Below, one piece after another: positions 43,152 to 53,623 of a stretch of 64,000 nt of DNA. Location of the stretch: the NCBI RefSeq assembly GCF_047600445.1, contig NZ_JASGKT010000001.1:496001-560000 (forward strand). Direction: 5' to 3'. Position 1 is the stretch's first letter; each line of letters starts with the position of its first letter. Under the pieces are notes generated by a model. It was given only the letters and a program-made list of their open reading frames with translations, ran no database searches and was not told the origin of the DNA. The DNA is from Piscinibacter sp047600445 (GTDB lineage: Bacteria; Pseudomonadota; Gammaproteobacteria; Burkholderiales; Burkholderiaceae_C). The position numbers and the translations under genes were made by a program.

Positions 43152-44333
43152 TCACTTGCGGCGGCCGGGGTCGTGGACCGCCTTCATCACGTCGAACTCG
43201 ACGTTGTAGAACTCCCCGTTGCGGCGCTCGACGCGGCGGATGTAGACGTCCTGCACGATGTCGCGCGTCTGCGCGTCGATCACGACCGGGCCGCGCGGGC
43301 TCTCGAAGGACTGCCCCTTCATCGCGTCGAGCAGCGCGTCGCCGGCGGCGCCGTTGGTGGCCTGCAACGCCGAATAGATCATCCGCATGCCGTCGTAGGC
43401 CGCCACCGCCATGTAGTTCGGCCGCTTGCCGCCGTTGGCCTTGCGGTAGGCCTCGACGAACTTCTGGTTGGCGGCCGAGGGATGCGCCGCCGAGTAGTGG
43501 TGCGAGGTGACGACGCCCAGCGCCACGTCGCCCATGTCGTTGAGGATGTCGTCCTCGGTGACGTCGCCGGTGCCGATGAGCTTGATGCCCGCCTTGTCCA
43601 GCCCGCGCTCGGTGAACTGCTTCATGAAGGCCGACCCCACGCCGGCGGGCAGGAAGACGAACACCGCGTCGGGCTTGATGTCGCGCACCTTCTGCAGGAA
43701 CGGCGCGAAGTCGGGGTTGCGCACCGGCACGCGGATGGCCTCGGTGACCTTGCCGCCCTGCTGCTCGAAGCGCTGCTTGAAGGCCGATTCGGCGTCGATG
43801 CCGGGGCCGTAGTCGCTGACCAGCGAGACGACGGTCTTCAGCCCGTTCTTCGGCGCCCATTCGGCGATGCCCAGCGTGACCTGCGGCAGCGTGAAGCTGC
43901 TGCGCACGAAGTACGGCGAGGCGTCGATCACGCTCGAGGTGGCGGCGACGAACACCACCGCCGGCGTCTTGCTCTGCGTGGCGACCGGCGCCGCCGACAG
44001 CGCCAGCGGCGTCAGCGAGAAGCCGCCGAGGATCTGCACCTTGTCGTTGACCACCAGCTCCTGCGCCAGGCGGCGCGACTGCTCGGGCACGCCGGCATCG
44101 TCCTTGATGACCAGCTCGACCTTCTTGCCGGCGACCCGGTCGCCGTGCTGCGCCTGGAACAGCCGCACGCCGGCCTCGAGCTGCCGGCCGGTGGAGGCGA
44201 ACGGGCCGGTCATCGAGAAGATCAGCCCCACCTTCACCACGTCGCCCTGCGCCAGCGCGCCCAGCGGGGCGCCGGCCAGCGCCGAACCACCGCACAGCAG
44301 CGCGCAACGCGCCAGGAAGCTTCGCCTGCTCAT
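43152..44333 (-). CDS. ABC transporter substrate-binding protein, orphan
   Basis: A 393-aa Peripla_BP_6 binding protein with a Tat-like signal, MSRRSFLARCALLCGGSALA, matching the RRxFL pattern. The mature part begins near DVVKVGLIFSMTGPFASTGR. Its genes for permeases and ATPases are absent from this locus, so it must use a transporter encoded elsewhere or serve in sensing. It precedes and is cotranscribed with the Rieske oxygenase. The start at 44333 is chosen for the signal peptide; further upstream methionines would give a Tyr/Arg-rich extension. It is divergent from a MarR gene. Confidence 0.87.
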   Translation of the reverse strand: MSRRSFLARCALLCGGSALAGAPLGALAQGDVVKVGLIFSMTGPFASTGRQLEAGVRLFQAQHGDRVAGKKVELVIKDDAGVPEQSRRLAQELVVNDKVQILGGFSLTPLALSAAPVATQSKTPAVVFVAATSSVIDASPYFVRSSFTLPQVTLGIAEWAPKNGLKTVVSLVSDYGPGIDAESAFKQRFEQQGGKVTEAIRVPVRNPDFAPFLQKVRDIKPDAVFVFLPAGVGSAFMKQFTERGLDKAGIKLIGTGDVTEDDILNDMGDVALGVVTSHHYSAAHPSAANQKFVEAYRKANGGKRPNYMAVAAYDGMRMIYSALQATNGAAGDALLDAMKGQSFESPRGPVVIDAQTRDIVQDVYIRRVERRNGEFYNVEFDVMKAVHDPGRRK

Positions 44334-44379
44334 CGTTTCTCCTTCGTCCGGGATGGATGCGGGTCGATGGACCCGATGC

Positions 44380-44403
44380 TGATAATAAGCATACTGTCTA
44401 TCA
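44380..44403. promoter_or_regulatory. candidate MarR operator
   Basis: TGATA-N14-TATCA (44380-44403) is an inverted repeat in an AT-rich stretch between the divergent binding-protein and MarR genes, the usual location for a MarR operator. Confidence 0.45.
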
Positions 44404-44451
44404 GAATACCTAGAATCCGGGTAATCCCGTGCGGAGGCTGGACGGCTGGAC

Positions 44452-44919
44452 ATGAGCGAGCAATGGAAGAAGCTTGACCTGCGGGCTCAGCCCGGCCACT
44501 TCGCGCGGCGGGTTCACCAGCTCGCCGTCGCGCTGTTCGCGCAGGAGGTGTCGGAGCTGGGCCTGACGCCGGTGCAGTACTCGTCCTTGCAGACGATCTG
44601 CGACCAGCCGGGCATCGACCAGAAGACGCTGGCGACGACGATCGGCTACGACACCTCGACCATCGGCGGCGTGATCGACCGCCTCGAAGCGCGCGGGCTG
44701 GTGGCGCGCAACGTCTCGCCGCTGGACCGCCGGGCCCGGCTGATCACGCCGACCCGCAAGGGCGAACAGGTGCTGCAGGCCGTCGTGCCGCGCATGCTGA
44801 AGGCGCAGCAGCGCCTGCTGGCGCCGCTGGCGCCGGTGGAGCGCAAGGAATTCATGCGGCTGATGAAGCTGCTGATCGACGCCAACACCGAGCTGAGCAA
44901 CATCCCGACCCGGGAGTGA
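44452..44919 (+). CDS. MarR-family transcriptional regulator
   Basis: A 155-aa winged-helix regulator. The HTH region reads GIDQKTLATTIGYDTSTIGG, followed by VIDRLEARGLVARNVSPLDRR, the wing with the conserved D-R-R. Members near aromatic-degradation genes are usually repressors released by a phenolic or aromatic-CoA ligand. Here it is divergent from the binding-protein and Rieske oxygenase genes and probably controls them. The start at 44452 lies just after a low-GC promoter region. Confidence 0.9.
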   Translation: MSEQWKKLDLRAQPGHFARRVHQLAVALFAQEVSELGLTPVQYSSLQTICDQPGIDQKTLATTIGYDTSTIGGVIDRLEARGLVARNVSPLDRRARLITPTRKGEQVLQAVVPRMLKAQQRLLAPLAPVERKEFMRLMKLLIDANTELSNIPTRE

Positions 44920-44937
44920 CGCTCGGGGGCCCCGGCC

Positions 44938-44958
44938 TGAGCGCCGCGCCGGCGCTCA
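44938..44958. terminator. GC-rich hairpin between convergent genes
   Basis: TGAGCGCCG (44938-44946) and CGGCGCTCA (44950-44958) form a perfect 9-bp stem with a three-base loop, between the ends of the MarR gene and the convergent FAD-oxidase gene, whose stop codon it includes. No T-tract follows, so intrinsic termination is uncertain. Confidence 0.4.
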
Positions 44959-46380
44959 GAGCGCGAAGATCTTCCCGGGATTCAGGATGTTCTTCGGGTC
45001 GAGCGCGCGCTTGAGCGTGCGCATCGTCTCGACCGCGCCCTCGCCCGCCTCGTCGACCAGGAAGCCCTGCTTGTGCAGCCCGATGCCGTGCTCGCCGGTG
45101 CAGGTGCCGCCCATCGCCAGCGCGCGGTGCACCAGGCGCTCGTTGAGCTGCTCGGCGGTGGCGCGCTCGGCCGGCACGGCGGGGTCGGTCAGGTAGGCGA
45201 TGTGGAAGTTGCCGTCGCCGACGTGGCCGACGATGTAGTACGGCAGGCCGGCCTGCTGCGCGTCCGCCACCGCCTGGCTGATGCATTCGGTCAGGCGCGA
45301 GATCGGCACGCAGGTGTCGGTGGTGACGGTGCGGCAGCCCGGCTTCATCTGCATGCCGGCGAAGTAGGCGCGGTGGCGCGCCGTCCACAGCCGGGTGCGC
45401 TCCTCCGGCGTGGTGGCCCACTGGAAATCCTCGCCGCCGTGTTCGCGCGCGATCGCCTGCGCGGTCTCGGCCTGCTCCTGCACGCCCGCCGCGCTGCCGT
45501 GGAACTCCATCAGCAGCATCGGGCCTTCGCGCAGGTTCAGCTTGTCGTGGCGGTTGACCGCGCGCACCGCGTTCACGTCGAGCAGCTCGCAGCGGGCGAT
45601 CGGCAGGCCGAGCTGGATCATCTGGATGGTGGTGTTCACCGCCGACTCGATGCGCTCGAACATCACGATGGCTGCCGAGATGGCCTCCGGGATCGGGTAC
45701 AGCTTGAGCGTGATGCCGGTGATCACGCCCAGCGTGCCCTCGCTGCCGACCATCAGGCGCGTCAGGTCGTAGCCGGCGCTGCTCTTCTTCGCGCGCGTGC
45801 CGGTGCGTATCACCGCGCCGCTGGCCGTCACCACGGTCAGCGCGAGCACGTTCTCGCGCATCGTGCCGTAGCGCACCGCGTTCGTGCCGCTGGCGCGCGT
45901 GGCCGCCATGCCGCCCAGCGAGGCGTTGGCGCCCGGGTCGATGGGGAAGAACAGCCCGGTGTCGCGGATCTCGCGGTTGAGCTGCTCGCGCGTGACGCCG
46001 GGCTCGACGGTGACGGTCAGGTCTTCCGGGTTCACCTGCAGCACGCGGTTCATGCGCGACACGTCGATGCTGATGCCGCCCTGCACCGCGAGCAGGTGGC
46101 CTTCGAGCGAGGAGCCGACGCCGAACGGGATCACCGGCACCGCGTGGCGGTCGGCCAGCGCGACGGCGGCGGCCACCTCCTCGGTGCTCTCGCAGAACAG
46201 CACCGCGTCGGGCGGGCGCACGTCGAAGGGCGATTCGTCGCGGCCGTGCTGCTCGCGCACCGCCAGCGCGGTGCTGCAGCGCTCGCCGAAGCGCGCCTTC
46301 AGCGCGGCCAGCATGGCCTCGGGCACTTCGCGCGGCTCGACGCGCAGCGGCGGTTCGGTGGGGGCGTTCATGCGCTTCAT
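44956..46380 (-). CDS. FAD-binding oxidoreductase, D-lactate dehydrogenase/GlcD type
   Basis: A 474-aa flavoprotein of the FAD_binding_4 plus FAD-oxidase_C type, as in cytochrome-linked D-lactate dehydrogenase and glycolate oxidase GlcD. VIPFGVGSSLEGHLLA and DPGANASLGGMAATRASGTN are the FAD-binding loops. HVGDGNFHIAYL and CTGEHGIGLHKQGF near the C-terminus hold the conserved catalytic His residues. It probably oxidises a D-2-hydroxy acid and passes electrons to the respiratory chain. Two starts are possible, 46380 and 46371, nine bases apart. It is divergent from the cobalamin adenosyltransferase gene with about 26 bases between. Confidence 0.88.
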   Translation of the reverse strand: MKRMNAPTEPPLRVEPREVPEAMLAALKARFGERCSTALAVREQHGRDESPFDVRPPDAVLFCESTEEVAAAVALADRHAVPVIPFGVGSSLEGHLLAVQGGISIDVSRMNRVLQVNPEDLTVTVEPGVTREQLNREIRDTGLFFPIDPGANASLGGMAATRASGTNAVRYGTMRENVLALTVVTASGAVIRTGTRAKKSSAGYDLTRLMVGSEGTLGVITGITLKLYPIPEAISAAIVMFERIESAVNTTIQMIQLGLPIARCELLDVNAVRAVNRHDKLNLREGPMLLMEFHGSAAGVQEQAETAQAIAREHGGEDFQWATTPEERTRLWTARHRAYFAGMQMKPGCRTVTTDTCVPISRLTECISQAVADAQQAGLPYYIVGHVGDGNFHIAYLTDPAVPAERATAEQLNERLVHRALAMGGTCTGEHGIGLHKQGFLVDEAGEGAVETMRTLKRALDPKNILNPGKIFAL

Positions 46381-46394
46381 TCTAGGCAGCGGCT

Positions 46395-46400
46395 TATATT
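46395..46400 (+). promoter_or_regulatory. candidate -10 box, near-leaderless cobalamin adenosyltransferase transcript
   Basis: TATATT lies seven bases before the ATG at 46407. If used, transcription would begin at or next to the start codon. No clear -35 box is seen. Confidence 0.35.
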
Positions 46401-46406
46401 CCGCCC

Positions 46407-46985
46407 ATGGGACAACGCCTGACGCAGATCACCACCCGCACCGGCGACGACGGCAGCACCGGCCTGGGCGACGGCACGCGCGTGGCCAAGGACCATCTGC
46501 GCATCGCGGCGATGGGCGACGTCGACGAGCTGAACTCCCACCTCGGCGTGCTGCTGGCCGAACCGCTGCCCGACGCCGTGCGCGAGCTGCTGGTGGTGAT
46601 CCAGCACGAGCTGTTCAACCTCGGCGGCGAGCTGTCGATTCCCGGCTACGCGCTGCTGAAGGACGAGGCCGTGCTGCGCCTGGACGAAGCGCTGGCGCAG
46701 CACAACGCCGCGCTGCCGCGGCTGCAGGAGTTCATCCTGCCGGCCGGCACGCGCAGCGCGGCGGTCGCGCACGTGTGCCGCGCGGTGGCGCGCCGCGCCG
46801 AGCGCGCGGTGGTGGCGCTGGGCCGCGCGGAGGCCGTGCGCGCCACGCCGCGCCACTACCTGAACCGCCTGTCCGACCTGCTGTTCGTGCTGGCGCGCGT
46901 GCTCAACCGCGCCAATCTCGACGGCCGCGGCGGCGACGACGTCTACTGGAAGAGCGAGAAGCTGGCGCGCGGCGGCGCCGAGTGA
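46407..46985 (+). CDS. cob(I)alamin adenosyltransferase, PduO type
   Basis: A 192-aa PduO-type ATP:cob(I)alamin adenosyltransferase, which makes adenosylcobalamin. ITTRTGDDGSTGLGDGTRVA is the N-terminal ATP-binding loop and YLNRLSDLLFVLARVLNR the signature near the C-terminus. The conserved Arg-rich CRAVARRAERAVV helix is present. Adenosylcobalamin is needed by enzymes such as methylmalonyl-CoA mutase, an alternative route for propionyl-CoA; no mutase gene lies in this window. It ends ten bases before the convergent P-type ATPase gene. Confidence 0.95.
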   Translation: MGQRLTQITTRTGDDGSTGLGDGTRVAKDHLRIAAMGDVDELNSHLGVLLAEPLPDAVRELLVVIQHELFNLGGELSIPGYALLKDEAVLRLDEALAQHNAALPRLQEFILPAGTRSAAVAHVCRAVARRAERAVVALGRAEAVRATPRHYLNRLSDLLFVLARVLNRANLDGRGGDDVYWKSEKLARGGAE

Positions 46986-46995
46986 CGGCCCGCCC

Positions 46996-49599
46996 TCATG
47001 CGCCGTGTTCGCCGCGCGAGCGCAGGTGCCGGCGCCAGCGCTTCTCGGCTTCCGCCGCGAGGTAGACGACGGCCGCCGCGCCGAAGCAGATGCCCAGCTC
47101 GTCGGCGTCCAGCGCCTCGGTCTTGAAGATCGGTTGCAGCACCGGCACGTAGATCGTCGCGAGCTGCAGCACGAAGGTCAGCAGCACCGCGCCGAGCAGC
47201 GGCAGGTTGGAGCTCAACCCCTGCCGCCACAGCGGATCGCGCTCGGAGCGCACCGCCATCACGTGCGCCATCTGCGAAAAGGTCAGCACGGTGAACACCA
47301 TGGTCTGCCAGTGCGCGTGGCCGGTGGCCAGCGCCCAGGCCTGCACCGCCAGGCACAGGCCGCCGATCAGCAGGCCGATGAACAGCACGTGCTGCCACAG
47401 CCCGTCGGCGAACAGGCTCTCGCCGGGCGGGCGCGGCGGGCGCTTCATCACGCCGCGCTCGGCCGGCTCGGCGGCCAGCGCCAGGCCGGGCAGGCCGTCG
47501 GTGACGAGGTTGACCCACAGGATGTGGATCGGCAGCAGCGGGATCGGCAGCCCCAGCAGCGGCGCGAGGAACAGCGTCCAGATCTCGCCGGAGTTGCCCG
47601 TCATCGCGTAGCGCACGAACTTGCGGATGTTGTCGTAGATGCGACGGCCCTCGCGCACCGCGGCGACGATGGTGGCGAAGTTGTCGTCCAGCAGCACCAG
47701 GCTGGACGCCTCGCGCGCCACGTCGGTGCCGCCGCGGCCCATCGCCACGCCGATGTCGGCGCGCTTGAGCGCCGGCGCGTCGTTGACGCCGTCGCCGGTC
47801 ATCGCGACGAAGCGGCCGAGCGATTGCAGCGCCTCGACGATGCGGATCTTCTGCGCCGGATCGACCCGCGCGTAGACGCGCACCTCGGCGCAGCGCGCGC
47901 GCAGCTCGGCGTCGTCCATGGCCGCGAGCATGGTGCCGGTGAGCACGCTGGCGTGCGCGTCGGCCACGATGCCCAGCCGCTGCGCGATGGCGCGCGCGGT
48001 GGCCGGGTGGTCGCCGGTGATCATCACCGGCGTGATGCCGGCGGCCAGGCAGTCGCGCACCGCCGCCTCGGCCTCGGGGCGCGGCGGGTCGATCAGCGCC
48101 ACCAGGCCGACCAGCGCGAGCTCGCGCTCGACGATGTCCGCGCCGGCGCACAGGTCGGCGTCGCACAGCTCGCGGCGCGCGAAGGCCAGCACGCGCAGGC
48201 CTTGCGCGGCCAGTGTCTCGGCCTGGCGCATCGCGGCCTCGTGGTCGAGCGCCAGCGTGCCCTCGGCGCTCCAGCGCGCGGTGCAGCGCGGCAGCAGCGA
48301 CTCGGGCGCGCCCTTGGTGTAGAGCACGTAGGCGTCGGCGCCCTCGTGCAGCGTGCTCATGCGCTTGCGCTCGGAGTCGAAGGGCAGCTCGGCGACGCGC
48401 GGCCGTTCGCGCGCCAGCGCCGCGGCGTCCACGCCGCCCTCGGTGGCCAGCGCGGCCAGCGCGGTCTCGGTCGGGTCGCCCTGCCAGGCGCCATCGGGGC
48501 CGCGCACCGCGTCGTTGCACAGCGCGGCGGCGCGCAGCGCCTCCTCGCGCGCCGCGCCGTCGGCGACGAGGCGCTCGGCGTGCATGCGGTTGAGCGTCAG
48601 CGTGCCGGTCTTGTCGCTGCAGATGGTGCTGACCGAGCCGAGCGTCTCCACCGAGGGCAGGCGCCGCACCAGCGCGTGCTGCGCCACCATGCGGCGCGCG
48701 CCCAGCGCCAACAGCACCGTCACCACCGCCGGCAGCGATTCGGGGATGGCCGCCACCGCCAGGCTCAGCGCCGTCAGCGCCATCAGCACCGGCGGCTCGC
48801 CGCGCAGCACGCCGATGGCGAAGATCAGCGCGCAGATCGCCAGCACCACCAGCGCGAGGCGCTTGCCGAAGGCCGCCAGGCGCTGCTGCAGCGGCGTCTG
48901 CGTCTCGCCGGCGCGGTCGAGCAGGCCGGCCACCTTGCCCAGCTCGGTGGCCATGCCGGTGGCCACCACCAGCCCGGTGCCGCGGCCGTGCGCGGCGGTG
49001 GTGCCCTTGAAGGCCATGTTGAGCCGGTCGCCCAGCGCCGCGCCGGCCTCGCGCAGCGTGCTCACGTGCTTGTCGACCGCCACCGACTCGCCGGTCAGCG
49101 CCGATTCGTCGATGCGCAACTGCGCGATCTCGATCAGCCGCAGGTCGGCCGGCACCTGGTTGCCGGCTTCGAGCAGCACGATGTCGCCCGGCACCAGTTG
49201 GCTGGCCGGCAGCAGCACGCGCTGCCCGCCGCGCAGCACCGTGGCGCGCGCCGCCGCGAGCTGCTGCAGCGCGGCCAGCGCGCGGTCGGCGCGCCAGGCC
49301 TGCACGAAGCCGATCAGCGCGTTGAGCAGCACGATCACGACGATCGCCAGCGTGTCGACCAGCTCGCCGATCAGCCCCGACACCACGGCCGCGGCGAGCA
49401 GCACCAGGATCATGAAGTCCTTGAACTGCTCGAGCAGCAGCGCGGCCGGCGTGCGGCGCGTGCCGCCGGCGATCTCGTTCGGGCCGTGCCGCACGGCGCG
49501 CAGCGCGGCCTGCGCGTCGTCCAGGCCGAGCGCCGGGTCGACGCCGTGTTCGCGCGCCAGGTCGTCGGCGTCGCGCAGGTGCCAGTGGGTCGTGTGCAT
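46996..49599 (-). CDS. P-type cation-transporting ATPase, P2-type (calcium-pump-like)
   Basis: An 867-aa P2-type ATPase related to PMR1/PacL calcium pumps. The phosphorylation site is Asp329 in CSDKTGTLT, the actuator motif TGES lies in DESALTGESV, and the hinge motif is MTGDGVNDAPALKRAD. About ten membrane spans are visible; PESLPAVVTVLLALG is the M4 segment with the ion-binding Pro-Glu. A Cation_ATPase_N region and C-terminal helices frame the protein. The ATG at 49599 (MHTTHWHL) is chosen over earlier in-frame starts because the family's N-terminal domain begins there. The ion, Ca2+ or another, cannot be fixed from sequence. Confidence 0.92.
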   Translation of the reverse strand: MHTTHWHLRDADDLAREHGVDPALGLDDAQAALRAVRHGPNEIAGGTRRTPAALLLEQFKDFMILVLLAAAVVSGLIGELVDTLAIVVIVLLNALIGFVQAWRADRALAALQQLAAARATVLRGGQRVLLPASQLVPGDIVLLEAGNQVPADLRLIEIAQLRIDESALTGESVAVDKHVSTLREAGAALGDRLNMAFKGTTAAHGRGTGLVVATGMATELGKVAGLLDRAGETQTPLQQRLAAFGKRLALVVLAICALIFAIGVLRGEPPVLMALTALSLAVAAIPESLPAVVTVLLALGARRMVAQHALVRRLPSVETLGSVSTICSDKTGTLTLNRMHAERLVADGAAREEALRAAALCNDAVRGPDGAWQGDPTETALAALATEGGVDAAALARERPRVAELPFDSERKRMSTLHEGADAYVLYTKGAPESLLPRCTARWSAEGTLALDHEAAMRQAETLAAQGLRVLAFARRELCDADLCAGADIVERELALVGLVALIDPPRPEAEAAVRDCLAAGITPVMITGDHPATARAIAQRLGIVADAHASVLTGTMLAAMDDAELRARCAEVRVYARVDPAQKIRIVEALQSLGRFVAMTGDGVNDAPALKRADIGVAMGRGGTDVAREASSLVLLDDNFATIVAAVREGRRIYDNIRKFVRYAMTGNSGEIWTLFLAPLLGLPIPLLPIHILWVNLVTDGLPGLALAAEPAERGVMKRPPRPPGESLFADGLWQHVLFIGLLIGGLCLAVQAWALATGHAHWQTMVFTVLTFSQMAHVMAVRSERDPLWRQGLSSNLPLLGAVLLTFVLQLATIYVPVLQPIFKTEALDADELGICFGAAAVVYLAAEAEKRWRRHLRSRGEHGA

Positions 49600-49711
49600 C
49601 GGACGATTCTGGGCGCGCGGCGGCCTCGGCGCCGCATCGGCGCGGCTTCGCTTGACCGGCATCAACCACAGGGGCGAGGATCGTCACGAAGCCACGCCAT
49701 CATCGACCACC

Positions 49712-52381
49712 ATGAGCATCCGACACCTCGACCATCTCCTCGCGCCCGCCTCGGTGGCCGTGATCGGCGCCTCGCAGCGCCCGGCCAGCGTCGGCGCCAC
49801 GGTCTGGCGCAACCTGAACGGCAACGGCTTCACCGGGCGCTGCTACGCGGTCAACCCGAAGTACGCCGACTTCGACGGCGCGCGCGCCTACCCGAACGTC
49901 GCCGCGCTGCCCGAGGCGCCCGAACTGGCCATCGTCTGCACGCCGCCGGCCAGCGTGCCCGGGCTGGTCGCCGAGCTGGCCGCGGCCGGCACGCGCGCGG
50001 CGGTGGTGCTGACCGCCGGTCTCGACGCCGCGCAGCGCCAGGCGATGCTGGACGCCGCGCGGCCCAGCGTGCTGCGCATCCTCGGCCCCAACTGCATCGG
50101 CATGCTGGTGCCGCACCTGGGCCTGAACGCGAGCTTCGCGCACGTCGGCGCGCTGCCGGGCGAGCTCGCCTTCGTCACGCAGTCGGGCGCGCTGATGACG
50201 GCGATGCTCGACTGGTCGCGCTCGCGGCGCATCGGCTTCAGCCACCTCGTCTCGCTCGGCGAGCATGCCGACGTCGATTTCGGCGACATGCTCGACTACC
50301 TCGGCAGCGACGCGAAGACACGCGCCATCCTGCTGTACATCGAGTCGATCGAGGCGCCGCGCAAGTTCATGTCGGCGGCGCGCGCGGCGGCGCGCAACAA
50401 GCCGGTGATCGTCGTCAAGTCGGGCCGCTCGGCGCAGGGCCAGCGCGCCGCCGCCTCGCACACCGGCGCGCTGGCGGGCTCGGACATCGTCTACGACGCG
50501 GCGCTGGCGCGCGCCGGCATGCTGCGCGTCGACACGATGCAGCAGCTCTTCCTCGCCGCCGAGACGCTGACGCGCTTTCGCGCCAATCGCGGCGAGAAGC
50601 TCGTGATCCTCACCAACGGCGGCGGCGCCGGCGTGATGGCGGCCGACTGCGCCGAGCAGTTCGGCGTCGAGCTGGCCGAGCTGTCGCCCGCGACGATCGC
50701 CGCGCTCGATGCGCACATGCCGGCCAACTGGTCGCGCGGCAATCCGGTGGACATCATCGGCGACGCGCCGGCCGAGCGCTACGTGCGCGCGCTCGAAGCG
50801 ATCAACGCCGACCCCGAGGCCGGCGCGGTGCTGTTCGTGCACGCGCCCACCGCGATCGTGCCCAGCGCCGAGATCGCGCGGGCGCTGGTGCCGCTGGCCA
50901 GCCAGAGCCCGCCGCGCGTGCTGGGCTGCTGGCTGGGCGGCGAGTCGGTCGAGGAGGCGCGTCAGATCTTCCGCGCCGCCGGCATCGCCGGCTTCGAGAC
51001 GCCCGAGGAAGCGGTGCGCGCCTTCGAGATGCTGGTCACCTACCGGCGCAACCAGGCGCAGTTGATCGAGGCGGCGCCGGCGCGCCCGGAGCAGGCCGCC
51101 GAGCCCGATCTGAAATCGGTGCGCGCGCTGGTGCAGCAGGTGCTCGGCAGCGGCCGCGAGATGCTCGACGAGGCCGAGGCCAAGGCGGTGCTGGCCGCCT
51201 ACGGCATCCCGGTGGTGGCGACGCTGCGCGTCGGGCCCGACCCGGCGGCGGCGGCCGAGGCGGCGCGCACGATCGGCTTCCCGGTGGTGATCAAGATCCT
51301 CAGCCCCGACATCAGCCACAAGTCCGACGTCGGCGGCGTGGTGCTCGGCCTGGACGGCCAGGCGCAGGTGCAGGCCGCCGCGGCCGACATGCTCGCGCGC
51401 GTGCGCGCGCAGCGCCCGGCGGCGCGCATCGCCGGCCTGACGGTGCAGGCGATGGTGCAGCGCCGCGCCGGCGCGCAGGAGCTAATCGTCGGCACCAGCA
51501 TCGACCGCGCCTTCGGCCCGGTGATCCTGTTCGGCCAGGGCGGCACGGCGGTGGAGGTGCTGGCCGACCGAGCCGTCGCGCTGCCGCCGCTGAACGAGCC
51601 GCTGGCGCGCGCGCTGGTGGCGCGCACGCGCGTGGCCAGGCTGCTGCGCGGCTTCCGCGACACGCCGCCGGCCGACGAGGCCGCGCTGCTGCGCGTGCTG
51701 GTCGCGGTGTCGCAACTGCTGGCCGACGTGCCGCAGATCGCCGAGCTGGACATCAACCCGCTGATCGCCGACGCCGGCGGCGCGGTGGCGCTCGACGCGC
51801 GCATCCGCGTCAGCATGGCCGCGCCGGCCGGCGCGCTGAACTTCGCGATCCGGCCCTACCCGGCGCAGCTCGCGCAGAGCCTGGCGTGGCGCGGCCGGCG
51901 CCTGACGCTGCGGCCGGTGCGCCCGGAGGACGAGGCGCAGCACCTCGAATTCCTGCAGCACCTCGACCCGGAAGACGTGCGCCTGCGCGTCTTCTACAGC
52001 CGGCGCAGCATCGAGCGCACCGAGCTGGCGCGCCTGACGCAGATCGACTACGAGCGCGAGATGGCCTTCGTCGCCATCGAGCGCGACGCGCAGGGCGTCG
52101 AGCGCACGCTGGGCGTGGTGCGCGCCATCGCAGACCCCGACAACGTCGAGGCCGAGTTCGGCATCATCGTGCGCAGCGAGATGAAGGGCGAGGGCCTGGG
52201 CGAGCTGCTGATGAAGCAGATCATCGACTACCAGCGCGGGCGCGGCACGCGGCGCCTGGTCGCCACCGTGCTGTCCGAGAACACCCGCATGCTGCAGCTC
52301 GCGCGCGAACTCGGCTTCCGCGAGGAAGCGCACAAGCACGAGCCGGGCACGCGCTGGGTCGAGCTGGAACTCAACCCCTAG
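49712..52381 (+). CDS. Pat-like protein: acyl-CoA synthetase (NDP-forming) domains fused to GNAT acetyltransferase
   Basis: An 889-aa fusion. Residues 1-130 are a CoA-binding domain (VAVIGASQRPASVG). Residues about 150-460 are succinyl-CoA-ligase-like (TQSGALMTAMLDWS). About 480-700 are ATP-grasp (GFPVVIKILSPDISHKSDVG). The last 160 residues are a GNAT domain (VRSEMKGEGLGELLMKQII-type acetyl-CoA loop). This is the layout of protein lysine acetyltransferase Pat/YfiQ, which inactivates acyl-CoA synthetases. In such proteins the synthetase part senses acetyl-CoA and is usually inactive. It is divergent from the P-type ATPase gene. Targets could include acyl-CoA ligases such as the one at 39430; that is inference. 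Confidence 0.9.
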   Translation: MSIRHLDHLLAPASVAVIGASQRPASVGATVWRNLNGNGFTGRCYAVNPKYADFDGARAYPNVAALPEAPELAIVCTPPASVPGLVAELAAAGTRAAVVLTAGLDAAQRQAMLDAARPSVLRILGPNCIGMLVPHLGLNASFAHVGALPGELAFVTQSGALMTAMLDWSRSRRIGFSHLVSLGEHADVDFGDMLDYLGSDAKTRAILLYIESIEAPRKFMSAARAAARNKPVIVVKSGRSAQGQRAAASHTGALAGSDIVYDAALARAGMLRVDTMQQLFLAAETLTRFRANRGEKLVILTNGGGAGVMAADCAEQFGVELAELSPATIAALDAHMPANWSRGNPVDIIGDAPAERYVRALEAINADPEAGAVLFVHAPTAIVPSAEIARALVPLASQSPPRVLGCWLGGESVEEARQIFRAAGIAGFETPEEAVRAFEMLVTYRRNQAQLIEAAPARPEQAAEPDLKSVRALVQQVLGSGREMLDEAEAKAVLAAYGIPVVATLRVGPDPAAAAEAARTIGFPVVIKILSPDISHKSDVGGVVLGLDGQAQVQAAAADMLARVRAQRPAARIAGLTVQAMVQRRAGAQELIVGTSIDRAFGPVILFGQGGTAVEVLADRAVALPPLNEPLARALVARTRVARLLRGFRDTPPADEAALLRVLVAVSQLLADVPQIAELDINPLIADAGGAVALDARIRVSMAAPAGALNFAIRPYPAQLAQSLAWRGRRLTLRPVRPEDEAQHLEFLQHLDPEDVRLRVFYSRRSIERTELARLTQIDYEREMAFVAIERDAQGVERTLGVVRAIADPDNVEAEFGIIVRSEMKGEGLGELLMKQIIDYQRGRGTRRLVATVLSENTRMLQLARELGFREEAHKHEPGTRWVELELNP

Positions 52382-52385
52382 GCGT

Positions 52386-53501
<1,116 letters not shown>

Positions 53502-53534
53502 GGAAAGGACGGCTCCTCGTCGAAATCTCGGTCG

Positions 53535-53568
53535 AAAAAAAACCGCCGGGCGTGGGGCCCGGCGGTTT
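53535..53568 (-). terminator. intrinsic terminator (attenuator) upstream of aroG
   Basis: Read on the minus strand, AAACCGCCGGGC (53568-53557) pairs perfectly with GCCCGGCGGTTT (53551-53540), a 12-bp stem with a five-base loop. The U-tract is eight U residues (53542-53535), three of them within the stem. The start of aroG is 34 bases further on, so termination here would block its expression. Confidence 0.9.
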
Positions 53569-53623
53569 GTCTGGATTCGCTGCGCTGTCTTCGCTTATGC
53601 GCCTGCCTCTCCATCCGCCGGGC
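53557..53623 (-). promoter_or_regulatory. candidate antiterminator pairing in the aroG leader
   Basis: The transcript segment GCCCGGCGG at 53623-53615, inside codons 16-19 of the leader peptide, repeats the terminator's 3' arm exactly. It can therefore pair over nine bases with CCGCCGGGC (53565-53557), the terminator's 5' arm. The two pairings exclude each other. Confidence 0.75.
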
